DNA of 64,000 nt, taken from positions 1 through 64,000 of IMG/VR virus record IMGVR_UViG_3300026292_000003, one strand, 5' to 3'. Within the stretch, counting starts at the first letter, position 1, and every line of letters begins with the position of its first letter. Positions 57,247 through 64,000 of this stretch are shown here, one piece after another. The notes beneath the pieces were generated by a model. That model was not told where the DNA came from. It saw nothing but the letters and a program-made list of their open reading frames with translations, and searched no databases. Position numbers and translations under genes: made by a program. This DNA is from a virus.

Positions 57247-58152
57247 ATGTTTAGAGGAAAATACACACAAACACACAGTCATTTCTATATGCTTTCCGAT
57301 ACTCACAGAGTAAACGGATTTATTAATGCAATTAGAGAAAGAGTTTGTGTTGGCGATATTGTTGTTGATTTAGGTGCAGGTACAGGTATACTAGGTATTG
57401 AATGTGCTAAAGCAGGTGCAGATACAGTACATTTAGTAGAACAAGAACCTAAACTAATTCCAGTAATAGAAGCAATGATAAAAGAACACGGTGTTGAAGA
57501 ACAATGTGTTATACATAATAAAAGATCAGATGAATTTATAAAAGAGTTTAAGGGGCAAGTTAATCTAATAGTTTGTGAAGGTATTGGAGATCATATATTT
57601 GAAAGCAGACTAATAAAAGATTTTTTAGAATTCAAAGATAAACACAACATAGATAGTATTCCAGAAGATTTTAGACTTTACGTACATCATACACCTGTAA
57701 AAATAAACAGAGAATTACTTGGCAAGTATCATACAGTACTAGACAAGTTAGAAAAACCAACACTAGATTCTGTTAATATAACAAATAATATTATACATGA
57801 TAGGTTATACAAGTTTGGAAATAAAATAACTGAAGCAAAATGTATTTTAGAGTTTAATTCATTAGATCAACTTAAAACACGTTGTGAACAGATTTCATTA
57901 AACAGAATGCCAGATGATGATGAATATTTAATTCTATATTTTGAAATTGACTTAATAGATAAAATAAATATTAGTAATAAACCTACAAGAGAAGATTTAC
58001 CACATAGCTATTACCAAAGATTAATTAGCTGTAAAGATATAAGATCTCAGAATATACAAATAAAAATTGATTATGAAAAACACGTTACAGGAATCGAAGA
58101 CGAGCCCTTTCCAAATATAGAGATAAAACCAAGCAATGTCCAAATTTTATAA
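57247..58152 (+). CDS. protein arginine methyltransferase-like class I methyltransferase
   Basis: A 301-residue SAM-dependent methyltransferase. D41-L-G-A-G-T-G-I-L is the SAM motif I, with E65 as the probable ribose ligand. The double-Glu loop E111-G-I-G-D-H-I-F-E119 and the upstream FYMLSDTHRVNGFINAI helix resemble eukaryotic arginine methyltransferases (E-x8-E, preceding ML.D..R). The C-terminal barrel appears divergent. The ATG has no clear Shine-Dalgarno sequence. The gene overlaps the oxygenase-like gene by 17 nt. Confidence 0.6.
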   Translation: MFRGKYTQTHSHFYMLSDTHRVNGFINAIRERVCVGDIVVDLGAGTGILGIECAKAGADTVHLVEQEPKLIPVIEAMIKEHGVEEQCVIHNKRSDEFIKEFKGQVNLIVCEGIGDHIFESRLIKDFLEFKDKHNIDSIPEDFRLYVHHTPVKINRELLGKYHTVLDKLEKPTLDSVNITNNIIHDRLYKFGNKITEAKCILEFNSLDQLKTRCEQISLNRMPDDDEYLILYFEIDLIDKINISNKPTREDLPHSYYQRLISCKDIRSQNIQIKIDYEKHVTGIEDEPFPNIEIKPSNVQIL

Positions 58153-59116
58153 CGAAGATTTATACGAGTCAATAGAACATCCAGACTTTTTTAATGCAGA
58201 ACAATTACTCTTTATTAAAAATGGTTATAAAAGTTTATATAACGATGTAATAAAAGATATAGAATATAACGATGATACTGAGTATGTAAGAATTGAAGAA
58301 GCGAACTTTACAAGATCACCAATTAATAAAAGATTAAATTGGGGACAAATTGGAGCATCGGTTCGTGATAAAGAATCGCATGATAGCAAAAGATTTAAAC
58401 AATTATCTTTTCAAAGAAACAAACCAGGCTTTGAGTTTGTTGACAACTTAAATGAATGGACTAGTACCATTGTTAGTATAATGGAAAAAAGATTTGAAGA
58501 AATAGGAAGACCTGCAAAAGTTATGGATATTGCATTTCATAATTTTAGTCAAGGTTTACGAATACATTGTGATGGACAAGATATTTTAACTGAACTAAAA
58601 AATTCAGTTCCAAGACCAGCACATCATCCAAATTATGCAATAGAAGAATATGCACCAAAAGAAGGTGGAACAAAACACGCCCATCAAGGATTAGTTAATT
58701 TAGATGCACAACCAGGAAAAGCAACAATTATTTTTGATCAATGGTTTCCATACAGTACATATTATGATATTACAAATGATTTAGATAATTTAGATGAAGC
58801 AAAAAGACCAGTTATAACATTTGCCAAAGGTGATGATTTTGAAATGTTTGGTGAGCATATAAGAGAGCTAACAGGTAAACCTTTTAACAGGCGTACTTGG
58901 ATGCAACTAATCGCACCAGAATTTCATTTACAATTTCCACCAGAAATGTTTCATGGATTGACACTTAATAAAGTATTAGATTTTGGGGAACCAGGACAAT
59001 TAATATCTTGGGATAATAAACGATACCATATGGCAAAACCTTTTATGTTATGGGGAAACCATGGTATAGGACAAGAAGATAGACTAATGTTACAATACGA
59101 AAGTTTATGTTTGTAG
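58136..59116 (+). CDS. 2OG-Fe(II) oxygenase-like protein
   Basis: A 326-residue protein with features of the double-stranded beta-helix oxygenases: H144-x-D146 in RIHCDGQD, a distal H298 in NKRYHMAKPF, and R316 in EDRLMLQYE as a possible 2-oxoglutarate anchor. The spacing fits, but the fold is otherwise divergent. Its start lies inside the methyltransferase gene, so the two are probably co-translated. Substrate unknown. Confidence 0.5.
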   Translation: MSKFYNEDLYESIEHPDFFNAEQLLFIKNGYKSLYNDVIKDIEYNDDTEYVRIEEANFTRSPINKRLNWGQIGASVRDKESHDSKRFKQLSFQRNKPGFEFVDNLNEWTSTIVSIMEKRFEEIGRPAKVMDIAFHNFSQGLRIHCDGQDILTELKNSVPRPAHHPNYAIEEYAPKEGGTKHAHQGLVNLDAQPGKATIIFDQWFPYSTYYDITNDLDNLDEAKRPVITFAKGDDFEMFGEHIRELTGKPFNRRTWMQLIAPEFHLQFPPEMFHGLTLNKVLDFGEPGQLISWDNKRYHMAKPFMLWGNHGIGQEDRLMLQYESLCL

Positions 59117-59152
59117 TTAAATAAGGTAAATAATTTAGTAAATAATAGTACA

Positions 59153-59206
59153 ATCGTTCATCCTGTAGATTTCGGACGGAAGTAAGCGAAAGCTGAAGGA
59201 ACGCAT
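59153..59206 (+). promoter_or_regulatory. glutamine-riboswitch-like aptamer, first copy
   Basis: CGTTC (59155-59159) pairs with GAACG (59199-59203). The core GGACGGAAGTAAG and GAAGGAACGC match the recalled consensus of the glnA / Downstream-peptide glutamine aptamers (CGTTCA ... GACGGAAGTAGG ... GAAGGAACGC). It has an A where the second copy has G (GTAAG against GTAGG). Confidence 0.75.
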
Positions 59207-59210
59207 TATC

Positions 59211-59262
59211 ATCGTTCATCTCGTAAGAGACGGAAGTAGGTAATGAACCGAAGGAACGCACT
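59211..59262 (+). promoter_or_regulatory. glutamine-riboswitch-like aptamer, second copy
   Basis: CGTTC (59213-59217) pairs with GAACG (59254-59258). A CTC/GAG stem, then GACGGAAGTAGG and CCGAAGGAACGC match the glutamine aptamer consensus exactly as I recall it. The ribosome-binding AAAGGAGAG of the next gene begins about 10 nt later, so ligand binding could gate translation. Confidence 0.85.
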
Positions 59263-59284
59263 TAACTGTAAAAAGGAGAGTGTC

Positions 59285-59437
59285 ATGAATCACAGAGACT
59301 TTGAAATCGCTCGTAAAAAGAAGCGAACTGAAGAGGCACACAAAGCAATACATAGAAAGCAAATGGAAAGACCGCTATCTAGACCTCGTGCTGAGAAGAA
59401 CATCTTAAGCTCAGACCCTAAAATGCAAAAAATCTAA
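59285..59437 (+). CDS. 50-residue basic peptide under tandem aptamers
   Basis: A 50-residue, Lys/Arg-rich, helical protein starting MNHRDFEIARKKKRTEE. AAAGGAG lies at good spacing before the ATG at 59285, directly after the second aptamer. The arrangement is that of the Downstream-peptide motif, in which glutamine-binding RNAs precede very short genes of unknown function. By analogy it may help adjust host nitrogen metabolism, but no partner can be named. Confidence 0.75.
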   Translation: MNHRDFEIARKKKRTEEAHKAIHRKQMERPLSRPRAEKNILSSDPKMQKI

Positions 59438-59456
59438 TATTTTTGGTAAAAAAAGG

Positions 59457-59485
59457 TTGACCTTTAGGTAAAGTTAGTATATATT
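59457..59485 (+). promoter_or_regulatory. sigma70-type promoter of small RNA
   Basis: TTGACC (59457-59462), 17-bp spacer, TATATT (59480-59485). Transcription should start close to 59491, where the closing stem of the RNA begins. Confidence 0.75.
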
Positions 59486-59490
59486 ATAGA

Positions 59491-59741
59491 TAATACCAAC
59501 AGCGGATTGATCATCCAATGTTAATAGTGCAAGGAAGAGGCGTTTACCAGAGCGTCGAACTTGACTGTAAAGAGGTGGTACTCAGGCATGGTTGCAGAAA
59601 TGCGTTGTGTCACATCGCTCTACCGAGCGGTTGCAGGTTCCCTGGGTTAGAAATGGTATCTAGTCGAGGGGTTGAGGGTGTACCCAAGTCCCTCCTATTT
59701 TGGTATTAGTATTAAAACCCACATTAATTGTGGGTTTTTTT
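59491..59741 (+). ncRNA. structured noncoding RNA, about 250 nt, unknown class
   Basis: No credible protein gene lies here. A 9-bp stem TAATACCAA (59491-59499) with TTGGTATTA (59700-59708) closes the RNA just after its promoter and just before its terminator. Inside are GGAT-TGATC-ATCC, a GCA-GAAA-TGC hairpin with a GNRA loop, CGCTC-TACC-GAGCG (which competes with AGAGCG near 59550), CAGG-TTC-CCTG, and GAGGG/CCCTC. It has the outline of a stable independent RNA. It matches neither a tRNA nor, to my eye, a 6S or tmRNA. Confidence 0.65.
59715..59741 (+). terminator. intrinsic terminator of structured RNA
   Basis: AAACCCACA (59715-59723) pairs perfectly with TGTGGGTTT (59729-59737) around TTAAT, followed by a T-run. 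Confidence 0.9.
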
Positions 59742-59780
59742 ATGGCCATACGTTAAAACGCAATCTAACATAGCAAAATG

Positions 59781-59789
59781 CATAAATAC
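59781..59789 (+). promoter_or_regulatory. late-type promoter octamer (fibre genes)
   Basis: CATAAATAC, 55 nt upstream of the 201-residue fibre-like gene at 59845, heading the last operon of the window. Confidence 0.55.
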
Positions 59790-59844
59790 ATATATAATTT
59801 TAACTAATTAAAATATGGAAGTAGAAAAATAGGAACAGTATATT

Positions 59845-60450
59845 ATGTCATCACATATTAATCCAGACGCAGGGCGTCTAATTATAGAAAGTACACAAAA
59901 TCTAGACTTGACTGCAAGTCAAGCTAATATGCCTACAGGCGCATCTTTGTATAACAAAGGTGGAATGTTTAATGCTGGGCACCTGTACGTTCAAGGGACC
60001 CTTGTTGTTAATGGTGATATTATTACTTTAGGTAACAGTGGTGGGTCACTTACCTTGAACAGTAATATTAGTAGTGATGTATTACCAGATACAACTTCAG
60101 GTATTCAATACAACATTGGTAGTACAACCAAACCTTGGAATATTGGGTATTTTGAAAAAATAGTATCAAGTCAGAATCCAGCAACAGCAACAACAGATGT
60201 ACCATCAACAAAAGGAACAGTTCTTTTAGATGGTTCAACAAATACATCTTTAGCACTAGCCAATGGAACTGTAGGTGAACGTAAAACAATTATAGTCACA
60301 GCAACTCCATCAGGTACAATCACAGTTACTCCAGCAACAGCATTAGGATATACTAGTATATCATTTGCGGCCGTTGGCGATACTACTGAATTAGTTTACA
60401 CATCAAACGGCTGGTCTATTCTATCTATCTTCCGTGCAAACGTTACGTAA
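59845..60450 (+). CDS. tail-fibre-like structural protein (201 aa)
   Basis: A 201-residue beta-rich protein. LYVQGTLVVNGDIITLG and YNIGSTTKPWNIGYFEKI are typical of marine-phage fibre repeat domains, as is the Thr/Ser-rich C-terminus. It follows a late-type octamer and precedes the PKD-containing adhesin. No catalytic motif. Probably a fibre connector or trimerising unit. Confidence 0.65.
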   Translation: MSSHINPDAGRLIIESTQNLDLTASQANMPTGASLYNKGGMFNAGHLYVQGTLVVNGDIITLGNSGGSLTLNSNISSDVLPDTTSGIQYNIGSTTKPWNIGYFEKIVSSQNPATATTDVPSTKGTVLLDGSTNTSLALANGTVGERKTIIVTATPSGTITVTPATALGYTSISFAAVGDTTELVYTSNGWSILSIFRANVT

Positions 60451-60510
60451 GCAATTTTAATACGTTAATACAAAAACGCAAGAGCGGCGAGATTGTGAGG
60501 AATAAGAATA

Positions 60511-63500
60511 GTGGCTATTAATATAAACCATAGCATTGGAAAACTTAAATCAGATGACGAGTTAATTCTTGACGCAGGTGTAGGAAAAAATATTGATGTA
60601 TCTACAAAAATAATAAAAAATGCATCTGATCCAGTTGATCCTCAAGATTTAGTTACAAAAGCCTTCCTCGACGCAACCCTTGCAAATTTTGATTCAAGCC
60701 AAGATTCAGAAATTACAGCAGACCTTACTGATGTTTATGAAACAATAGAAAACGTAAGAAACAATACATATGTCAAATCAGTTGATTTTGTTTCAGATAT
60801 TACTTCTGGTGGTGCAGGTTTAACTGCAACACTTAATATTACAACTGAAGGAAATCCAAATAGATATACTATTTCTTGGGGTGACGGAGATGTTACTACA
60901 GCTACAACTGATAGTACTCCAACTCACACATATGCTGATAGTTCTGGTTCTCCATTTGACGTACAAGTTACAGCATTTAATAATCAAGGTACAGGTGCTG
61001 GTAGCACACAATCAAAAACAAGAGAAGATTATATTTCGATATTTACCGCCAACCCAGTAGTTAGCTTCGTCGCATATGACGCACTAACAGGCGGTTCACA
61101 GGTTACCACCTGGAATGACGGTGATACTGTCTACTTCCAAAATACAACAACGAACACAGCCGGAGCAACAGTCCAATACACTTGGAATTGGGGCGATGGT
61201 ACTGCGGACGATGTTATATCTGACAACTCCGTTTCAGGTGGTAGTGCTGGGCCGAGGATAGCTCACACGTTCTCGGCCAGCACACTCACAGACGTTACTC
61301 GTACAGTATCATTGACACTTGATGCACACGATACAATGACACAAAGTCTATTACCATTAAGTGGTAGTGACTTGTTTAAAATTTATGATACACATACACC
61401 AGATACAACTTCAGATATTACAACAGGTATTAATGAAGAATCATCTAATGGATTAGATGTTACCTTTACAAATAATACTGAAGCTACAGTAGGAAGTTAT
61501 GCAGATTATGGAATAACTTACAGATGGGATTTTGGTGATGGAACAATACAAACAGTCAATGTAGGTTCAGGTCAAGCAGGAGATACAGGTAGTACGATAA
61601 CACACAAATATACATTACCTACAAATAATGCACCTCAAGATTATACAGGTAATTTACAAGTAATAAGTGGACATACAAGTAGTCCATTTACAAGTTCATC
61701 TTTTACTATACACGTTGAACCAGATGTTAGAGCTAACATTTCAGGAACAGCAGTACATACATCAGATAGAAGTGGAGATAACCAGTTTGATGTTTATGAT
61801 GGGTTTGATTACTTAGGTAACAATAGAGCAATAGTAGAAGTAACAGATACTTCAGAAAATAAAGATAGTGCTGAGTTTGACTGGAATGATGGAAGTACAA
61901 ACGATACAACAACTACAGAAACACTTGTACAACACGACTTCTCAGGCAAAGCACCTGGCAATTATCAATTAGATTATACAGCTAGTGGTACACCAGATAT
62001 CACAGCTCAAACAGATACACAGAATTTAACTTTCCAAGTTAATGCAGTTCCTACTGCTCCAGATGGACTTGGAAATAAAACAATTTCACTAGTAGATCCT
62101 GCACAAGGTACAGATCCAAAATTAGCATATAATTTCACAGACAATAGTGCAACATCACCATTAACAGCAGGTGACGATTTGGATACAACTACTGCAAGGA
62201 GATATACAGGTGGAACACTTGACACGACAATAGCAGAGAATGCATACGATGGACTATCGGGAACTGTAACTGCAATAGTTAATGGTACCCCGAGTGGATC
62301 AAAAACCTTTTCTACTTCCCTCAACGAAACTGGTACATTTAATGATTTAGTGATCACTCAACAAGATGATGCTCACAATACAATAAGTGCTTCGACATAC
62401 CCAACTGGTTTCTACCAAACATTTGATTCAAAAATTTCTAAACCATTTGCAGAGTATGCTATTGGTGTTAATGATCAGAGAATAGAACATAGTACAACAG
62501 GTGAAACAAATTACGTAACTGTTATGTGTGATGACCTAACAGACGTACCTACACTTGATGATACTAGTTCTATTCTTTCTGAGAGTGTTTCAGGAAATTA
62601 CAGATACATATCAGGTATACCATACTATAATACAGGAAATCCAAAATTAACTTTATCAGGATTAAGTGTAACAAATTGGATAGGACAAGCATATAGAGAT
62701 ACTAGTAATGTTTTAGAATTTAGTAATGGTACTAATTCAGAAGGTACTACAGGCGGAACAATTCAAACACAATTTGCAAGTTATGCAGATTTAGAAGATG
62801 CTACATATCTAGTAAATGGTGTACCAACAGCTAATACATTAAGTTATTCATTTGCTGATCAAACTATTGATATTACACAATCAAACATAGCGGCAGTTGA
62901 AACTATCAAAGCTAGAATTAAGAATGTTAATGGATCAAGTAGCTATAAAGAATTTAATACAAAAGTACAAGTACACAGATCTAATCCAACAGGTGTAATA
63001 GAAGATAGTATACCTGTAGCAGGTAGTTTAGGTAATGGAGCAATAACAGACAATGCAATACGTATAGCAGATTTTGTTTCAGATGGTACAGACAACCCAA
63101 CAATAGTAGGTGCAACAGATTATACAGCTACACCATTTACAGGTGCAGTAAGTGTAAGTGGAACACAAGAAGCAACTGTACGTTGGGGAACATTAGAACA
63201 CAATACAACAGATTATTCAACTGGGTATCTTCCAGTTGGTCCTGATAGAAGTGCAGATACAGGAACACAATATTTTACATTCGCATTCCGTAGACAGGTT
63301 GTAGCTAATTTTAGTATTACAATTAATACAACTGGTATAAGTGGATTGTGGGTAGCGGCACCAGGTACTGCTATTGATTCAGCAAGTGGATTAAATGGTT
63401 GGATAGATGGAACAGCTCAATACGCAGGTGTTGGTGTACCAGGTAGTAATACAGCTTCAGGTGGTAACGGAGGAGACGGTTGTGCGTTAACAGGTGCAGA

Positions 63501-63654
63501 CGTTATTCCAACTAATACAAGTATTAACTCAACTTATACAATGACATTAGGTAGTGAGAATATGAGTAATGCAACTAACAATGTTGTACTAGTTAGAGTA
63601 GCATTAGAAGCAGGAAAACAAATTACTAACTTACAAATAGGGGAGTCTAGCTAA
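60511..63654 (+). CDS. large adhesin with PKD-like repeats (1047 aa)
   Basis: A 1047-residue virion-associated adhesin with a GTG start (GAGGAAT upstream). An N-terminal attachment-like section (1-75, containing PVDPQDLVTKAFLDA as in fibre proteins) leads into PKD-type beta domains, recognised by WGDG or related turns near residues 134, 227, 340 and 457 with HTY/HTF/HKY exit strands. The C-terminal half is Thr/Ser/Asn-rich and repetitive. Codon use changes inside the gene (about 61040-61320), suggesting a swapped domain. Probably binds host glycans. Confidence 0.75.
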   Translation: MAININHSIGKLKSDDELILDAGVGKNIDVSTKIIKNASDPVDPQDLVTKAFLDATLANFDSSQDSEITADLTDVYETIENVRNNTYVKSVDFVSDITSGGAGLTATLNITTEGNPNRYTISWGDGDVTTATTDSTPTHTYADSSGSPFDVQVTAFNNQGTGAGSTQSKTREDYISIFTANPVVSFVAYDALTGGSQVTTWNDGDTVYFQNTTTNTAGATVQYTWNWGDGTADDVISDNSVSGGSAGPRIAHTFSASTLTDVTRTVSLTLDAHDTMTQSLLPLSGSDLFKIYDTHTPDTTSDITTGINEESSNGLDVTFTNNTEATVGSYADYGITYRWDFGDGTIQTVNVGSGQAGDTGSTITHKYTLPTNNAPQDYTGNLQVISGHTSSPFTSSSFTIHVEPDVRANISGTAVHTSDRSGDNQFDVYDGFDYLGNNRAIVEVTDTSENKDSAEFDWNDGSTNDTTTTETLVQHDFSGKAPGNYQLDYTASGTPDITAQTDTQNLTFQVNAVPTAPDGLGNKTISLVDPAQGTDPKLAYNFTDNSATSPLTAGDDLDTTTARRYTGGTLDTTIAENAYDGLSGTVTAIVNGTPSGSKTFSTSLNETGTFNDLVITQQDDAHNTISASTYPTGFYQTFDSKISKPFAEYAIGVNDQRIEHSTTGETNYVTVMCDDLTDVPTLDDTSSILSESVSGNYRYISGIPYYNTGNPKLTLSGLSVTNWIGQAYRDTSNVLEFSNGTNSEGTTGGTIQTQFASYADLEDATYLVNGVPTANTLSYSFADQTIDITQSNIAAVETIKARIKNVNGSSSYKEFNTKVQVHRSNPTGVIEDSIPVAGSLGNGAITDNAIRIADFVSDGTDNPTIVGATDYTATPFTGAVSVSGTQEATVRWGTLEHNTTDYSTGYLPVGPDRSADTGTQYFTFAFRRQVVANFSITINTTGISGLWVAAPGTAIDSASGLNGWIDGTAQYAGVGVPGSNTASGGNGGDGCALTGADVIPTNTSINSTYTMTLGSENMSNATNNVVLVRVALEAGKQITNLQIGESS

Positions 63655-64000
63655 TGGCAATTAGTGATAATCAAAAAATTGACTACCTATTTAAAAAGAT
63701 TGGTTATGGTGCGACTAAAACAGATACCAATGCTAATAAGTTGGCGGCTAACGAATCAATTCCAAGTCCGTTATTATTACGTGGTGATAAAGTTTGGGCA
63801 GAAGCTGGCAACGTTCCAGCAGTTAAACCAAATGCAGATACAACTGTAGTCAAGTTATATAATGCTGTTGAATGTACAGAAGATATAACGTCAACAGGAA
63901 ATAGAACTTGGAAAACTAATATTACAGATTGGATTACACCAGAGTTTGGTAGTACATATCTAGTAAGTGTTTATATACATGACGCAAATGATTCAGCAGG
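63654..64000 (+). CDS. tail-fibre-like structural protein, partial
   Basis: The 5' part of a gene cut by the window end. It begins MAISDNQKIDYLFKKIGYG, a start I recall from marine T4-like fibre and structural proteins. The ATG shares its A with the stop of the adhesin gene (TAATG), and GGGGAG precedes it, so it is co-translated. About 115 residues are visible, with a DTNANK linker and a beta-rich region. Confidence 0.7.
   Translation, partial: MAISDNQKIDYLFKKIGYGATKTDTNANKLAANESIPSPLLLRGDKVWAEAGNVPAVKPNADTTVVKLYNAVECTEDITSTGNRTWKTNITDWITPEFGSTYLVSVYIHDANDSA

Noticed and set aside
59509-59709. 63-codon frame starting near 59518 inside the second structured RNA
   Set aside because: Cys/Leu-rich with no conserved feature, and it coincides with the paired segments between promoter and terminator.
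60068-60289. Leu-rich minus-strand frame opposite the fibre gene
   Set aside because: Low-complexity shadow of an Ala/Thr-rich gene; no promoter.
1-64000. CRISPR array, transposon or integrase
   Set aside because: No regularly spaced repeats, transposase, integrase or attachment repeats were seen; the gene set is that of a lytic T4-like phage.

Overview
The window is a contiguous piece of an AT-rich, T4-like contractile-tailed phage genome of the marine cyanophage/pelagiphage type. The evidence is a recognisable T4 virion and regulatory gene set: gp55 late sigma factor, gp46/gp47 recombination nuclease, portal gp20, protease gp21, scaffold gp22, capsid gp23, and baseplate gp5/gp6/gp25/gp26/gp48/gp53. 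Marine-type extras accompany it: an Hsp20 chaperone, radical SAM enzymes, 2-oxoglutarate-oxygenase-like and SGNH-like proteins, and glutamine-riboswitch-type RNAs. No photosynthesis gene is present, so the host cannot be named from this window.

Layout. (1) 1-4.3 kb: small, mostly unknown genes with consensus sigma70-type promoters, hairpin terminators and structured intergenic RNA, plus hsp20. (2) 4.3-15.4 kb, minus strand: an overlapping accessory operon with an SGNH-like protein, four radical SAM proteins, three glycosyltransferase-like proteins and four unknowns. (3) 15.4-38.6 kb, minus strand: tail-fibre-like proteins, a 3499-residue giant, then gp6, gp25, an HNH endonuclease, a lysozyme-like protein, gp5 hub, a transglycosylase-hub protein, gp53, gp48 and a nucleotidyltransferase. 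(4) 38.6-43.7 kb, plus strand: gp55, an unknown, gp47, gp46 and a GIY-YIG endonuclease. (5) 43.7-44.3 kb: a promoter-driven stretch rich in RNA structure with no convincing gene. (6) 44.3-55.8 kb: a small unknown, gp51-like and gp26 (minus), two tape-measure-like paralogues, then the head module gp20 to gp23. (7) 55.8-59.8 kb: a PiT-like transporter, tRNA-Trp, an arginine-methyltransferase-like protein coupled to a 2OG-oxygenase-like protein, tandem glutamine-riboswitch-like aptamers before a 50-residue basic peptide, and a second promoter-to-terminator structured RNA. (8) 59.8-64 kb: tail-fibre or adhesin proteins, including one with PKD-like repeats; the last gene runs off the window.

Two promoter types are visible. 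TTGAC(A/T)-N17-TATAWT-like promoters precede small early genes, gp55, the PiT-like gene, tRNA-Trp and both large noncoding RNAs. (C/G/T)ATAAATA octamers, resembling T4 late promoters read by gp55, precede virion operons. The most unusual content is the RNA (two or more structured RNAs and tandem aptamers), the radical SAM/glycosyltransferase operon, the methyltransferase-oxygenase pair, and an apparent absence of GCWGC sites across the window. All calls are from reading the sequence; no database search or folding program was run.
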